Assembly: GCA_030652255.1 (NCBI GenBank)
Contig: JAUSAZ010000209.1
Location: 1 to 64,000, forward strand
Length of the DNA: 64,000 nt
Direction of reading: 5' to 3'
Origin: Myxococcales bacterium
Lineage (GTDB): Bacteria; Myxococcota_A; Polyangia; Polyangiales; Ga0077539
Part shown: positions 28,854-39,697 of the stretch, piece after piece
Numbering within the stretch: the stretch's first letter is position 1
How the letters are laid out: every line of letters starts with the position of its first letter
The notes under the pieces: model-generated
Databases searched by the model: none
Told to the model about the DNA's origin: nothing
What the model saw: the letters and a program-made list of their open reading frames with translations, nothing else
Position numbers and translations under genes: made by a program

Positions 28854-29972
28854 ATGCGCGTCATCGGCGGAACCTGGGGCGGTCGTCGTCTCCTCGGCCC
28901 CCCTCGCGGCGCGGAGACCCGGCCCACCAGCGACCGCGTGCGGGAGGCCATCTTCAACATCGTCGCCTCGCGCCTCGACGGCGCCCGGGTGCTCGACCTC
29001 TTCGCGGGCACCGGCGCCCTCGGGGTCGAGGCGCTCTCCCGCGGCGCCGCGCACGCCACCTTCGTCGAGTGCGACCGCGGGCTCTGCCAGACCATCGAGA
29101 CCAACCTCGAGGGCCTCGAGTGCGAGGCGTCGCGGTACACCGTGCTGCTGCGCGACGTGCGCCGCGCCTTCAAGCAGGCCGCCGGGCCCTTCGACCTGGT
29201 GTTCATCGACCCGCCGTACGGCCACCGGCTGGAGCGCGAGGCCCTCGCCGCGCTCGCCGCGCCGGGCCTGCTCGCCCCCGACGCCCTCGTGGTGGTCGAG
29301 CACGCCTCGCGGGAGACCCTCGACCTGCCGCCCGCGGTCGCCGACGCCTTCGACGAGCCCGACACCCGCGCCTACGGTGACACCTCCGTGACCCTCTACC
29401 GCCCGAAGCCCGCCGCACCGGCCGTTGCCCCGGAGCCACGCCCCCCGGAGTCCGCCGCCCCGGAGCCCGCCCAGAAGCCCGTCGGGCGCGTGGCCGTGTA
29501 CGCCGGGTCCTTCGACCCGCCGACCAACGGGCACATCGACATCATCCGCCGCGCCGCCACCATCTGCGACCGACTCGTGGTGGCGGTGGCGGGCAACCCC
29601 CGCAAGAGCGCGCTCTTCACCTCCGACGAGCGCGTCGAGCTGCTGCGGGAGATCCTCGTCGACGAACCCCGCGTGGAGGTCGACCGCATCGACGGACTCC
29701 TCGTCGACTACGCCCGGCAGCGCGGCGCCACGGTGATCATCCGCGGCCTGCGCGCGGTGGCCGACTTCGAGTACGAGTTCCAGATGGCATGCATGAACCA
29801 CCACCTCGCCCCCGGGGTGGAGACGGTGTTCCTCATGACCGCGCAGGAGTACTTCTACGTGAGCTCGTCGCTCGTGAAGGAGGTCGCCAGCTTCGGCGGC
29901 GACGTCACCCCCTTCCTGCCCCCGACGGTGCGCTCCCGCCTGCTCGAACGCATCCCCCTGCGCCGCGGCTGA
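28854..29972 (+). CDS. RsmD-CoaD fusion: 16S rRNA G966 methyltransferase and phosphopantetheine adenylyltransferase
   Basis: 372 residues holding two complete enzymes. Residues 1-185 are RsmD, with LDLFAGTGALGVEALSRGA for S-adenosylmethionine and the catalytic DPPYG at 119-123. A Pro/Ala/Glu linker spans about 186-210. Residues 211-372 are CoaD, with AGSFDPPTNGHID (217-229), RGLRAVADFEYEFQMA and SSSLVKE, the substrate and ATP motifs. CoaD makes dephospho-CoA from ATP and 4'-phosphopantetheine. The genes are often adjacent in bacteria; here the frame is continuous with no stop or restart. Both active sites look intact. Confidence 0.95.
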   Translation: MRVIGGTWGGRRLLGPPRGAETRPTSDRVREAIFNIVASRLDGARVLDLFAGTGALGVEALSRGAAHATFVECDRGLCQTIETNLEGLECEASRYTVLLRDVRRAFKQAAGPFDLVFIDPPYGHRLEREALAALAAPGLLAPDALVVVEHASRETLDLPPAVADAFDEPDTRAYGDTSVTLYRPKPAAPAVAPEPRPPESAAPEPAQKPVGRVAVYAGSFDPPTNGHIDIIRRAATICDRLVVAVAGNPRKSALFTSDERVELLREILVDEPRVEVDRIDGLLVDYARQRGATVIIRGLRAVADFEYEFQMACMNHHLAPGVETVFLMTAQEYFYVSSSLVKEVASFGGDVTPFLPPTVRSRLLERIPLRRG

Positions 29973-30007
29973 CCGACGGAACTTGCTGGCCGTCGCGGCG
30001 ATGACGG

Positions 30008-30013
30008 TATAGT
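30008..30013 (+). promoter_or_regulatory. TATAGT -10 element
   Basis: TATAGT lies 9 bases before the ATG at 30023. TTGCTG at 29983-29988 could be a -35 with 19-base spacing. The resulting leader would be only a few bases long. Confidence 0.45.
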
Positions 30014-30022
30014 CCGCCGGTG

Positions 30023-30811
30023 ATGGGCCGACCGTACGCCGCCGCCTTCGTCGTCGCCGCGCTGTGTCCCGTGGTGGCGCACGCGCAGCCCGCCGACCCG
30101 GCCCGCGACGCCGAGGCGCGGCTGCACTTCGCCACCGGCCGCGACGCCTTCTCGCGCGGCGACTTCGCCTCCGCGGTCACGGAGTTCGAGCGCGCCTACG
30201 CCCTCTCCCGCCGCGCGCAGCTGCTCTACAACATCGGCACCACCTACGAGCGGCTCCACCGTTGGGAGGAGGCCCGCAGCGCGCTCCAGCGCTACCTCGA
30301 CGCCGTCGCCGACGCGCCCGACCGCGCCGAGGTCGAGGGGCGCATCCGCATCATCGACGTCGAGATCCAGCACCAGAGCGTCGAGACGACCCCCCCTCCG
30401 CCGCCGCAGGTGGTCGTCGTCGACCGCCCGGTGGTGGTGCAGTCGGTGCGGCCGTGGCAGGTGACCTTCTGGGTGGCTGGCGGACTCACGGTTGTCTCCG
30501 GCGGCCTCGCGCTGGGCATCGGGCTGCTCGCCGACGGGCGCTACCGAACCCTCATCGACACCTGCGCGCCGCCGCGCGGCGGATGCAACCAGGCGGACAT
30601 CGACGACATGCAGCTGCGCCAGGGACTGGTCAACGGGTCCATCGTGGCGGCCGGGGTCTTCGGCGCGCTGACCATCACGGCCTTCATCCTCGACCGGGTC
30701 ACCGACCGCCCCGCCGCCGCGGCGGGCACGACGGGGGGGCTGCGCACCCGGGGACTCGCGGTGATGCCCACCGCCGGCGGCGCCATGTTCGGCTGGGAGG
30801 GCACGCTGTGA
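30023..30811 (+). CDS. Secreted TPR protein with membrane segment
   Basis: 262 residues. Signal peptide ending AHAQ, then one or two TPR units (EARLHFATGRDAFSRGDFASAVTEF, QLLYNIGTTYERLHRWEEARSAL), a Pro/Val-rich linker and two hydrophobic helices (VTFWVAGGLTVVSGGLALGIG and SIVAAGVFGALTITAFIL). This is a plan repeated in many copies in Myxococcota genomes; no function is established. Its stop overlaps the GTG of the next gene, so the two are translationally coupled. Confidence 0.75.
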   Translation: MGRPYAAAFVVAALCPVVAHAQPADPARDAEARLHFATGRDAFSRGDFASAVTEFERAYALSRRAQLLYNIGTTYERLHRWEEARSALQRYLDAVADAPDRAEVEGRIRIIDVEIQHQSVETTPPPPPQVVVVDRPVVVQSVRPWQVTFWVAGGLTVVSGGLALGIGLLADGRYRTLIDTCAPPRGGCNQADIDDMQLRQGLVNGSIVAAGVFGALTITAFILDRVTDRPAAAAGTTGGLRTRGLAVMPTAGGAMFGWEGTL

Positions 30812-32100
30812 GCGGCGCACGCGCGCTCCTGGCCGTCGCGCTCCTGGCGCAGGCGTGCAGCTACGACCTCGCGGCGCTGCGCGGCGTCGACGCGGCGGTC
30901 GACCGCCCGCGCCCGGTCGACCTCGGCCCGCGGACCGACCTCGGCCCCACGATGGACGTACCGGTCGACCGGCCGGGCCCGACCGACGGCGGCCCGGACG
31001 CCGGCGCGCGCTCGGGCAGCTGCGAGCTCGACGGCGGCACCGTGGTGTCCCTCGCTCCGCCCGTCCCCCCGGCGCGCCCCACCTCCGACGCCGGCGTCAC
31101 GCTCGCCTACGCGCTGGTGCAGAACAACCTCCAGAACGCCCTCGGGCTCGCGCTGCCGACGGGCACCGTCGACGGCGGCGTGCTCACGGGGTGCTCGACG
31201 GTCGACGGGATGCGAACCCCCCCGACGCGCATCTACCGCTACCAGGTGGTCGAGGGCGGCTCGGTCACCGCCACCACCAACACCCAGCACTGCACCCCCT
31301 TCGACACCCGCGTCTACGCGCTCTGGTCGTGCAAGGAGCAGGACCTCGCGAACCCCGTCGTCTGCGGCGACGACCTCTCGGACAGCGCCGACACCAGCCG
31401 ATGCCCCTCCTGCGGCACCGTGGCCGACGCGGGCGGTGCGTGCGCGCCGCTGCTGTCGACCATCGAGACGCCGCCGTCGCAGGTGCTCCGCCGGGGCGAC
31501 GTGGTGTACTTCGCGGTGACGGGCTTCAACATCAACCCGGGAGTGTTCCCGCACCGGCTGTGGGTCGGCGAGAACGCCGCGCGCATCGAAGCCTTCCCGG
31601 CGATGCCGGACGCGCCGGTGGTCAACCGCTGCGTCTGCCAGGACAGCACCCCCGCCGCGCGGACGGTGTTCTTCCCGCACCCGGTGCCCGAGGAGAGCTT
31701 CCCCTCGCCGGTCAACACCATGCCGGCCACGTCGTCCTTCCTCGGGGTGCGCTCTGCCCTGCCGACGGGGATGTACTCGGGCGTCTCGATGCAGTTCCGC
31801 GTCCTTCGCGCGACCATCCCCAACGTTCCGGGGTGTCCGCGCGACACGGTGCGCGCGGTGTTCGACCTCCTCGTCGGGGGCTCGATCGTGACGACCTTCT
31901 CCATCCGCGGCGACATCGCGAGCGCGACGACCTTCACGGTGCCGTACACCGCCTTCGCGCCGACGTTGCTCACCAGCGTGGCGGCCGGCATGGCCTTGCA
32001 GCTCCGGATGCGCGAGGCGCGCCCGCAGCCCGCGTGCCTCGACCTCGTGCTCGACCCGGTGCCCGGCGCCAACGCCGTCACGCTCTACGGCGGCCCCTGA
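30808..32100 (+). CDS. Cys-rich lipoprotein with Asp/Pro linker
   Basis: 430 residues from a GTG overlapping the previous stop (GTGA), with GGGAGGG 8 bases upstream. A short lipobox leader ends LLAQAC. A linker rich in VDRP and DLGP units follows. The main domain (about 85-270) has many paired cysteines, a PPA/eukaryotic-exoprotein-like pattern (RYQVVEGGSVTATTNTQHCTPFDTRVY). A C-terminal beta domain completes it. It is probably surface exposed and forms a unit with the upstream TPR protein. Confidence 0.7.
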   Translation: MSGARALLAVALLAQACSYDLAALRGVDAAVDRPRPVDLGPRTDLGPTMDVPVDRPGPTDGGPDAGARSGSCELDGGTVVSLAPPVPPARPTSDAGVTLAYALVQNNLQNALGLALPTGTVDGGVLTGCSTVDGMRTPPTRIYRYQVVEGGSVTATTNTQHCTPFDTRVYALWSCKEQDLANPVVCGDDLSDSADTSRCPSCGTVADAGGACAPLLSTIETPPSQVLRRGDVVYFAVTGFNINPGVFPHRLWVGENAARIEAFPAMPDAPVVNRCVCQDSTPAARTVFFPHPVPEESFPSPVNTMPATSSFLGVRSALPTGMYSGVSMQFRVLRATIPNVPGCPRDTVRAVFDLLVGGSIVTTFSIRGDIASATTFTVPYTAFAPTLLTSVAAGMALQLRMREARPQPACLDLVLDPVPGANAVTLYGGP

Positions 32101-32143
32101 TCGCCGGTGGCACCGCGGCGCGAATAACCCTACGATGACGGCG

Positions 32144-32162
32144 CTCCCGAGCGGTTCGGGAG
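32144..32162 (+). promoter_or_regulatory. Leader hairpin ahead of prkA
   Basis: CTCCCGA/TCGGGAG, a perfect 7-bp stem with a 5-base loop, ends just before the purine-rich ribosome site of prkA. It may end upstream transcripts or modulate ribosome access. Confidence 0.35.
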
Positions 32163-32187
32163 GTCGAAGGAGAGGGTGACCGCCGCA

Positions 32188-34236
<2,049 letters not shown>

Positions 34237-34292
34237 GTCCCGCCTCCCCCCCGGCGCGCCCCCCGCGCGCTCCCCCCCCAACAAGAGCCAGG

Positions 34293-34919
34293 TCAGTGCG
34301 CCGTCGGGGCGGCGCCGGCGGCCTCGCTGGCGTGGCAGTTGGCGCAGCCGAAGCCCCGGTGGGTCTGCATGTCGTAGGGCTGCTGGCCGAGGAGCTGCGC
34401 CATCGCCGGCACCACGCGGGTGCCCATGAACTCGTACATGCGCCGGTGGGCCGCCATGTGCTCCTGCGAGGCGGGCGTGCCGAAGGCCGGCAGCCGGGGG
34501 AGCGAGTTGGGCATATGGAAGTGCACCGCGCGGGCGTTGTCGCCGTGGCAGGTGGCGCAGGTGACGTTGGCGAACTCCACCGGGTCGTAGGCCTGCAGCA
34601 GCGCGGTCATGGCGGGCATCACGGCCTCGCGCATGTGGCGGCCCTTCTCCTGGTCGGACATGCGGGCCCACGGGCGGGCCGGGGCGCGCAGCCCCTCGGG
34701 CATCGGCGGCATCGGGGCCTCGGCGACGGGGGCGCCCGCGTCGACCACCGTCGGCTCGACGGCGACGGCGGGGCCGGCGTCGGGCTCGACGGGGGCGGGC
34801 GTGACGACGGGTGCGACGGGCGCGACCGGGGCAGGGTCGGCCGTGCGCGTGCTGCCCGAGCAGCCGAGGGCGACGAGGACGAGGGCAGAAGACCAGTGGG
34901 GAGCGCGGTGGAGGTCCAT
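34293..34919 (-). CDS. Diheme c-type cytochrome lipoprotein
   Basis: 208 residues. Lipobox leader (LVLVALGC), then an Ala/Pro/Val linker of about 50 residues. The C-terminal domain carries two heme-binding CxxCH motifs, CATCH and CANCH, with nearby Met and His residues for axial ligation (VHFHMPNSL, EHMAAHRRMYEFM). It probably transfers electrons in the periplasm from the inner face of the outer membrane. No oxidase or maturation gene is adjacent. Confidence 0.85.
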   Translation of the reverse strand: MDLHRAPHWSSALVLVALGCSGSTRTADPAPVAPVAPVVTPAPVEPDAGPAVAVEPTVVDAGAPVAEAPMPPMPEGLRAPARPWARMSDQEKGRHMREAVMPAMTALLQAYDPVEFANVTCATCHGDNARAVHFHMPNSLPRLPAFGTPASQEHMAAHRRMYEFMGTRVVPAMAQLLGQQPYDMQTHRGFGCANCHASEAAGAAPTAH

Positions 34920-34975
34920 GGGTGGGCGGGAGGATCGAACCGCGACCGTCCCGTGCCAAGGGGAAATTGCGTCGC

Positions 34976-35569
34976 TCAGTAGAGCGGGCCGAGCACGAGG
35001 CGGGGGTCGGGGTAGATCGTGAGGGCGTAGGGTCGGTCGGCGTCGCTCACGGCCCCGGGGAGGTCGGGCACCTCCGGGCGGACGAGCGAGAGCTGGAAGT
35101 GGAGGTGGGGGTTCCAGCCGCCGTTTTCGTGGCGGTCGCCGACCCAGGCGATGACCTCGCCGCGGGCGATGCGCTGGCCCTCGAAGCGGCCCTCGATCGA
35201 GCGCGCCGACAAGTGCCCGTGGAGGGCCCAGATGGTCTCGCCGTTGAGCTCGTGCTGCGTGACGAGCGTGTAGCCGTAGTCGCCGGGCGCGGGGTTGTAT
35301 CCGAAGCGGTGCACCGTGCCGTCGAAGAAGGCGTGCACGGGCTCGCCGACGGGCGCCGCGAGGTCGATGCCCACGTGGACGTCGCGGGCGCCCTCGAAGA
35401 GCGCGGTGGTGTACATCCCGCGGCGCTTCTCGTCGTAGCGGCCGACGCCGTAGCGGGAGGTCATGGCGCGCGCGGGGTCGTAGCCCTGCGTGAAGTCGTA
35501 GACCTCGTAGCCGGGGGGGAGCTGGATGACCGGGGCGAAGTCGCACCCGCGCAGGTCGAGTTGGCGCAT
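34976..35569 (-). CDS. M23/LytM-family peptidase
   Basis: 197 residues. It has the LytM zinc fold: HVGIDLAAPVGEPVHAFFDG gives the first His and Asp ligands, and ALHGHLS with NPHLHFQL gives the catalytic and third ligand His residues. No signal peptide is seen from this start, so it may be cytoplasmic or use an unrecognised route. Related M23 domains cut peptidoglycan cross-links. Some cytosolic homologues are fused to aminotransferases. Confidence 0.8.
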   Translation of the reverse strand: MRQLDLRGCDFAPVIQLPPGYEVYDFTQGYDPARAMTSRYGVGRYDEKRRGMYTTALFEGARDVHVGIDLAAPVGEPVHAFFDGTVHRFGYNPAPGDYGYTLVTQHELNGETIWALHGHLSARSIEGRFEGQRIARGEVIAWVGDRHENGGWNPHLHFQLSLVRPEVPDLPGAVSDADRPYALTIYPDPRLVLGPLY

Positions 35570-35599
35570 CGGTAGCGAGAGGCATATCACCAACGGTCG

Positions 35600-36298
35600 A
35601 TGGACGAGCCGATCGCCCGACCGCCCGACGAGTACGAGCGGAGGTACATGGACGCCGACCGCGCGGTGATGATCGCGTGGGTGCGGCAGCGGCTCGGCCT
35701 GCGCCTGGGCCTGATGGGGCTCGTCGGGGTGATGGCGGCGGTCAACCTGCACCAGTTCCTCGAGATCGCGCCGAGGCTGTGGGCGCTGCGGCACCAGGCC
35801 CCGCTCGTCGTGGGGGTGATCTTCGGGATGTACGCGGTCCTGGCGCTGCTGATGATGTCGTACCCGGTCAGCGAGCTGATCGGCGCGGTCACCCGGGTGG
35901 TGCTCACGCCGACGCACCTCCGGGTGCACCGGGGCCTCGGCACGACGGACGTCCCGCTCGGTGCCATCACCGACGTCGCCGTCGAGCGCACGGCGCGGTG
36001 GTTTCCGAAGCTCCCGGCCCTCGGCGGTGTGATGCGCCGCGACGTCGTCTACCAGAGCTTCCGCACCAAGGAGTCGCTGCGCGTGGAGTGGCAGGACGAG
36101 CGGGGCCGCGCGCGGCGGGTGTGGGTCTACCTCGACCAGGCCGAGGCGCTGCGCGAGCGCGTCGAGGCGCTGCGCGGCGGCGCGACGGGCGTGCGGGTCG
36201 ACGTGGACGAGGAGGAGGAAGGAGAGGTGGGAGACGCGTACGGCGAAGAGGTCGCGGCGGCGGTTGCGCGCGGGCCCAGGGGACAGCGCGGCGGGTGA
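35600..36298 (+). CDS. Membrane protein with PH-like domain
   Basis: 232 residues. Two transmembrane helices (LGLMGLVGVMAAVNLHQFLEI region and PLVVGVIFGMYAVLALLMM) lie near the N-terminus. The part after them (TRVVLTPTHLRVHRGLGTTDVPLGAITDVAVER) resembles a bacterial PH domain. The tail is acidic, then Arg/Gly-rich. Function unknown. It is divergent from the M23 gene, with starts 30 bases apart. Confidence 0.7.
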   Translation: MDEPIARPPDEYERRYMDADRAVMIAWVRQRLGLRLGLMGLVGVMAAVNLHQFLEIAPRLWALRHQAPLVVGVIFGMYAVLALLMMSYPVSELIGAVTRVVLTPTHLRVHRGLGTTDVPLGAITDVAVERTARWFPKLPALGGVMRRDVVYQSFRTKESLRVEWQDERGRARRVWVYLDQAEALRERVEALRGGATGVRVDVDEEEEGEVGDAYGEEVAAAVARGPRGQRGG

Positions 36299-36318
36299 TG
36301 TGGGCTCCCGGGGGGGCG

Positions 36319-37467
36319 TCAGGGCGGGGCGACGGCGTCGCAGCGCACCTCGGCGGAGGTCGGGACGTCGGGGCCCGCTGCGGCGCAGGCGTCGCCGTAG
36401 AGCGCGAGCTCGGTGCGCTCGTCGTTGTTCCAGTCCCAGCCGTTGGTGCGCGACGGGTCGCGCGGGCGGTCGAGCCCCCCGACGACCACCGCGATGCGCG
36501 CCGCGTCCGCGCCTGGGCCGCCGTAGCGCAGCACGCACGCCGAGAGCGAGCGGCGCACGGTGTCGAGGGCCTCGGTGAGCTCTGAAGCGCGGCGCACGCT
36601 GTAGTAGCGCGGGCGCCCGGGGGCCTCCGGGCGGGGGCGGCCTCCGGCGACGGCCATGCGGTTGAGGACGTCGATCAGCGCCGGCTGCGCGGGGTCGTCG
36701 ATGCCGATGACGTAGACCGCGATGTCGGCGTCCCGGGCGCGGGTGATCGCGGCGATGGAGCGCACGTCGTCGAGGCAGTTGCGCGCCGTGCACACCGGCG
36801 CCGTCGCGTCGGAGCAGACGCAGGTCGCGGGGTTGAGCGCGGCGTTGCAGCCGGGCGCGCCGTCGGTCGCGAGCACGATGGAGCGGGAGACGTTGGACCC
36901 GGGGCGAGCGAGCAGGAGGTCGCGGGCGAGGTCGAGGGCGGCGGTGGTCGGCGTGCCCGAGGTGACCCCGTCGGCGTCGTAGCGGGCGACGACGGTGGCG
37001 GCGGTGCCGACGCCGAGGGGGACCGCGAGGGGCAGACGGACATCGCAGCTGAGGGAGCCGGAGGGGAAGTGCATCGAGCCCATGGCGATGCTCGACGCGA
37101 AGGCGGGCAGCGCGCCGCGGAGCGCGGTGACCAGCGCCTGCCGACGCCGGGTGGTGCCCTCGAGGAACTGGTTCATCGAGGGCGAGCGGTCGAGCAGGAA
37201 GAGCGCCTCCGCGGGCTGCGCCGCGAGCAGATACCGGCGGGTGACGCAGACATCCGGCGGGGGCACGTCGGGCACATCGGGCACGTCGGGCACGTCGGGC
37301 ACGTCGGGCACATCGGGCACATCGGGCACATCGGGCGCGTCGAAGGTGTCGGGCAGGTCGGGCGCTTCGGCGTCGAGGTCGACGCGGAGGCCCGTGCGCG
37401 CGCCGCATCCGGTGAGGGCGAGGGCGAGCAGGCACCCCCCGACGTAGACGCGCCGATGCTTGTGCAT
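36319..37467 (-). CDS. VWA-domain lipoprotein with VPD repeat linker
   Basis: 382 residues. MHKHRRVYVGGCLLALALTGC is a lipoprotein leader; an ATG four codons earlier is possible. A DVP repeat linker joins it to a VWA domain that starts LLAAQPAEALFLLDRSPSM (MIDAS DxSxS), continues with TPTTAALDLARDLLL and ends near VRRSLSAC. Myxococcota encode many such lipoproteins, thought to act in adhesion or assembly at the cell surface. It is convergent with the PH-like gene, 20 bases apart. Confidence 0.82.
   Translation of the reverse strand: MHKHRRVYVGGCLLALALTGCGARTGLRVDLDAEAPDLPDTFDAPDVPDVPDVPDVPDVPDVPDVPDVPPPDVCVTRRYLLAAQPAEALFLLDRSPSMNQFLEGTTRRRQALVTALRGALPAFASSIAMGSMHFPSGSLSCDVRLPLAVPLGVGTAATVVARYDADGVTSGTPTTAALDLARDLLLARPGSNVSRSIVLATDGAPGCNAALNPATCVCSDATAPVCTARNCLDDVRSIAAITRARDADIAVYVIGIDDPAQPALIDVLNRMAVAGGRPRPEAPGRPRYYSVRRASELTEALDTVRRSLSACVLRYGGPGADAARIAVVVGGLDRPRDPSRTNGWDWNNDERTELALYGDACAAAGPDVPTSAEVRCDAVAPP
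37261..37341 (-). repeat. 9-bp tandem repeat (VPD codons)
   Basis: Eight units of GGGCAC(A/G)TC followed by one variant GGGCGCGTC, in frame in the VWA lipoprotein gene, encoding (DVP)n. Gain or loss of units would change only linker length. Confidence 0.9.
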
Positions 37468-37546
37468 GGCCGATCGCATCACGGCGGCGTCAGGCACGCC
37501 AGCGGGGCAAGCACGCCACAGCGGCGCCGGTCGGGCGGCGGGGCCG

Positions 37547-38740
37547 TCAGCTCGCGTGGCGCGCCGGGGCGGGGATGTCGTCGCGCAGGGTCTCGGCCGA
37601 GAGCACCGAGCGGGCGCCGCGGAGGCGGGCGTCGACGGCGTCCATGAGCACGTCGAGCTCGCCGATGGGCAGGGCGGTGAGCACCGCGCCGCGGCCATCC
37701 CTGCCCCGGACGGTGAGCCGGGTGCGCCCGGTGACGCCAGGGAACACCGCCCGCATGAGCCCGTCGAAGAGCACGCCGCCGACGAGCAGCGCGAGCCCGA
37801 GGGCCACGAGGGGGAAGTACATCGCCCGCGCGCCCTCGATGGCCGAGCGCGCGCCGAAGACCGAGCCCAGCGCCAGCGCGAACACCGACGCCGCCACCGG
37901 CAGCATCGGGAACCTCGCCTCGCGGCGCAGCAGGCCGAGGCCCGCGAGGGGGAAGCGCTCGTCCCAGGTGCGCAGCGTGCGCCCGAGCAGCTCGGTGTGG
38001 CCGTGCACCCGCAGCGCGTCGCCGTCGAGGGACACCGTCACCGGCGAGCGCAGGGAGAACACCCCCTGCAACACCGCGCGCACCGGGCGCACCCAGAGCA
38101 CGGCCCAGAGGAGGCGGCGCCAGCCGGGCATCGCCTCGCCCTCCAGCTCGCCCGCGATGGAGACGGTGTCTCCGCGGGGGGCCTGGCGCGAGGGCGTCGC
38201 GGCGGCGGCAGCGAGCGGGGCCTTACCACGGAGCGCGCGCACGGCGGCGGCGGCGGCGGGCGTGGCGGCCTCGACCGGGGCGCCGTCGAGCACGGCGTCG
38301 AGGCGGGCCAGGACGTCGGGCTCGAGGGTTTCGCGGGCGGCGGTGTAGGCCGGGACGTGGCCGGTGAACTCCAGCCAGTCGAGCGCGGGGACGATGGAGC
38401 GCACGGCGTGCACGCCGTCGCGGCGGTCGAGCAGGGTCTCCAGGTGCCAGGCGACGAGGGCGGCGAGCAGGGCGCGCTCGGCGGCGTTGCGGGCCCCCCC
38501 GCGGACGATCTCCAGCGGGCGCCCGGTGGGGGTGGCGCCGTCGTCGGGCTTGAGCTTCAGCGCGGCGATGCGGGCGTCGACCACCGAGGCCGAGGCCGCG
38601 GGGGCGCGGTGCTGCGCCTGGTCGACCAGGGCGTCGGTGACGACCTCGGCGACGCGGTTGATGCGGTCGTCGTCGGGGGTGAGGGTGAGCTCCTCGGCGG
38701 CGGCGCGGAGGCTTTCGGACGACAAGCTGGGCTCGGCCAT
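37547..38740 (-). CDS. Predicted membrane protein of unknown function
   Basis: 397 residues. The N-terminal 200 residues are cytosolic and helical. After them is a region with VSLDGDALRVHGHTELLGRTLRTWD, a PH-like beta segment. Two hydrophobic segments (MLPVAASVFALALGSVFG and MYFPLVALGLALLVGGVLF) follow, then another soluble tail. I do not recognise the family. The start could also be the ATG at 38755. It lies 79 bases upstream of the VWA lipoprotein gene in the same direction. Confidence 0.65.
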   Translation of the reverse strand: MAEPSLSSESLRAAAEELTLTPDDDRINRVAEVVTDALVDQAQHRAPAASASVVDARIAALKLKPDDGATPTGRPLEIVRGGARNAAERALLAALVAWHLETLLDRRDGVHAVRSIVPALDWLEFTGHVPAYTAARETLEPDVLARLDAVLDGAPVEAATPAAAAAVRALRGKAPLAAAAATPSRQAPRGDTVSIAGELEGEAMPGWRRLLWAVLWVRPVRAVLQGVFSLRSPVTVSLDGDALRVHGHTELLGRTLRTWDERFPLAGLGLLRREARFPMLPVAASVFALALGSVFGARSAIEGARAMYFPLVALGLALLVGGVLFDGLMRAVFPGVTGRTRLTVRGRDGRGAVLTALPIGELDVLMDAVDARLRGARSVLSAETLRDDIPAPARHAS

Positions 38741-38956
38741 GACGCGGCGGACCATAGTCAACGGACCCCGCAGACACAACCGCGCGGGGTGACAGGTGGG
38801 GGGGGGCAGTGGGGAGTTGGGGGGCAGGCGCGTGCGACGGCGATGCCCCCGTGCGTCATCGCGCCGCATGGCTGACGCGCGGGCCAGAGGGGAAAACCAG
38901 AGGGTTTCGCCGCGGCACGCTTCGTGGTGACAGCGGAGCCTCCTGGAGGGATCGCC

Positions 38957-39607
38957 ATGCGTACACACACCCAGGAAACCCAAGCCACCATCACCCCGTT
39001 GAAGGCCCTGACCTTCCTCAAGGAGGGCAACGAGCGCTTCCGCGCCAACCTTCGCACGAGCCGCGATCTTCTCAAGCAGGTGAACGAGACCCGCGAGGGG
39101 CAGTTTCCCTTCGCGACGATCTTGAGCTGCATCGACAGCCGCACGAGCGCCGAGCTCATCTTCGACCAGGGCCTCGGCGACATCTTCAGCATCCGCCTCG
39201 CGGGCAACGTGGTGAACGAGGACGTCCTCGGGTCGATGGAGTTCTCCTGCCGCGTCGCCGGGTCGCGGCTCGTGGTGGTGCTCGGGCACTCCAACTGCGG
39301 GGCCATCAAGGGAGCCTGCGACGGGGTGCAGCTCGGCAACCTCTCCAGCCTGCTCAACAAGATCCAGCCCGCGGTCTACCGGGAGCGCGCCGAGGCGGTC
39401 GACCGGAGCTCGAAGAACACCGCGTTCGTCGAGCGCGTGGCGGAGATCCACGTGCGCCGCTCGGTCGAGTCGGTCTTCGAGCAGAGCGTCGTCCTGCGCG
39501 AGATGATCGAGGGCGGCCACATCGCCCTCGTCGGCGCGATGTACTCCGTGGAGACCGGCGCCGTGGCCTTCCTCGACGACACCCTCACCCAGGGCGCGCG
39601 GGCGTAG
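38957..39607 (+). CDS. Beta-class carbonic anhydrase
   Basis: 216 residues. Zinc ligands Cys58, His111 and Cys114 are seen in SCIDSR (with the Asp60-Arg62 dyad) and GHSNCGAI. This is a complete beta-carbonic anhydrase that interconverts CO2 and bicarbonate in the cytoplasm. The ATG has GGAGGG 7 bases upstream, deciding it over an earlier in-frame GTG. It stands alone, with no transporter (SulP) neighbour. Confidence 0.95.
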   Translation: MRTHTQETQATITPLKALTFLKEGNERFRANLRTSRDLLKQVNETREGQFPFATILSCIDSRTSAELIFDQGLGDIFSIRLAGNVVNEDVLGSMEFSCRVAGSRLVVVLGHSNCGAIKGACDGVQLGNLSSLLNKIQPAVYRERAEAVDRSSKNTAFVERVAEIHVRRSVESVFEQSVVLREMIEGGHIALVGAMYSVETGAVAFLDDTLTQGARA

Positions 39608-39697
39608 CGGCCGCGGCGCCGGACGAACACACCCCCCCGCGGCCACCGCGCTGGAGCGGCTTCTCCCAACGCTGACGCCAGGGTCGCACCCCCCCCA

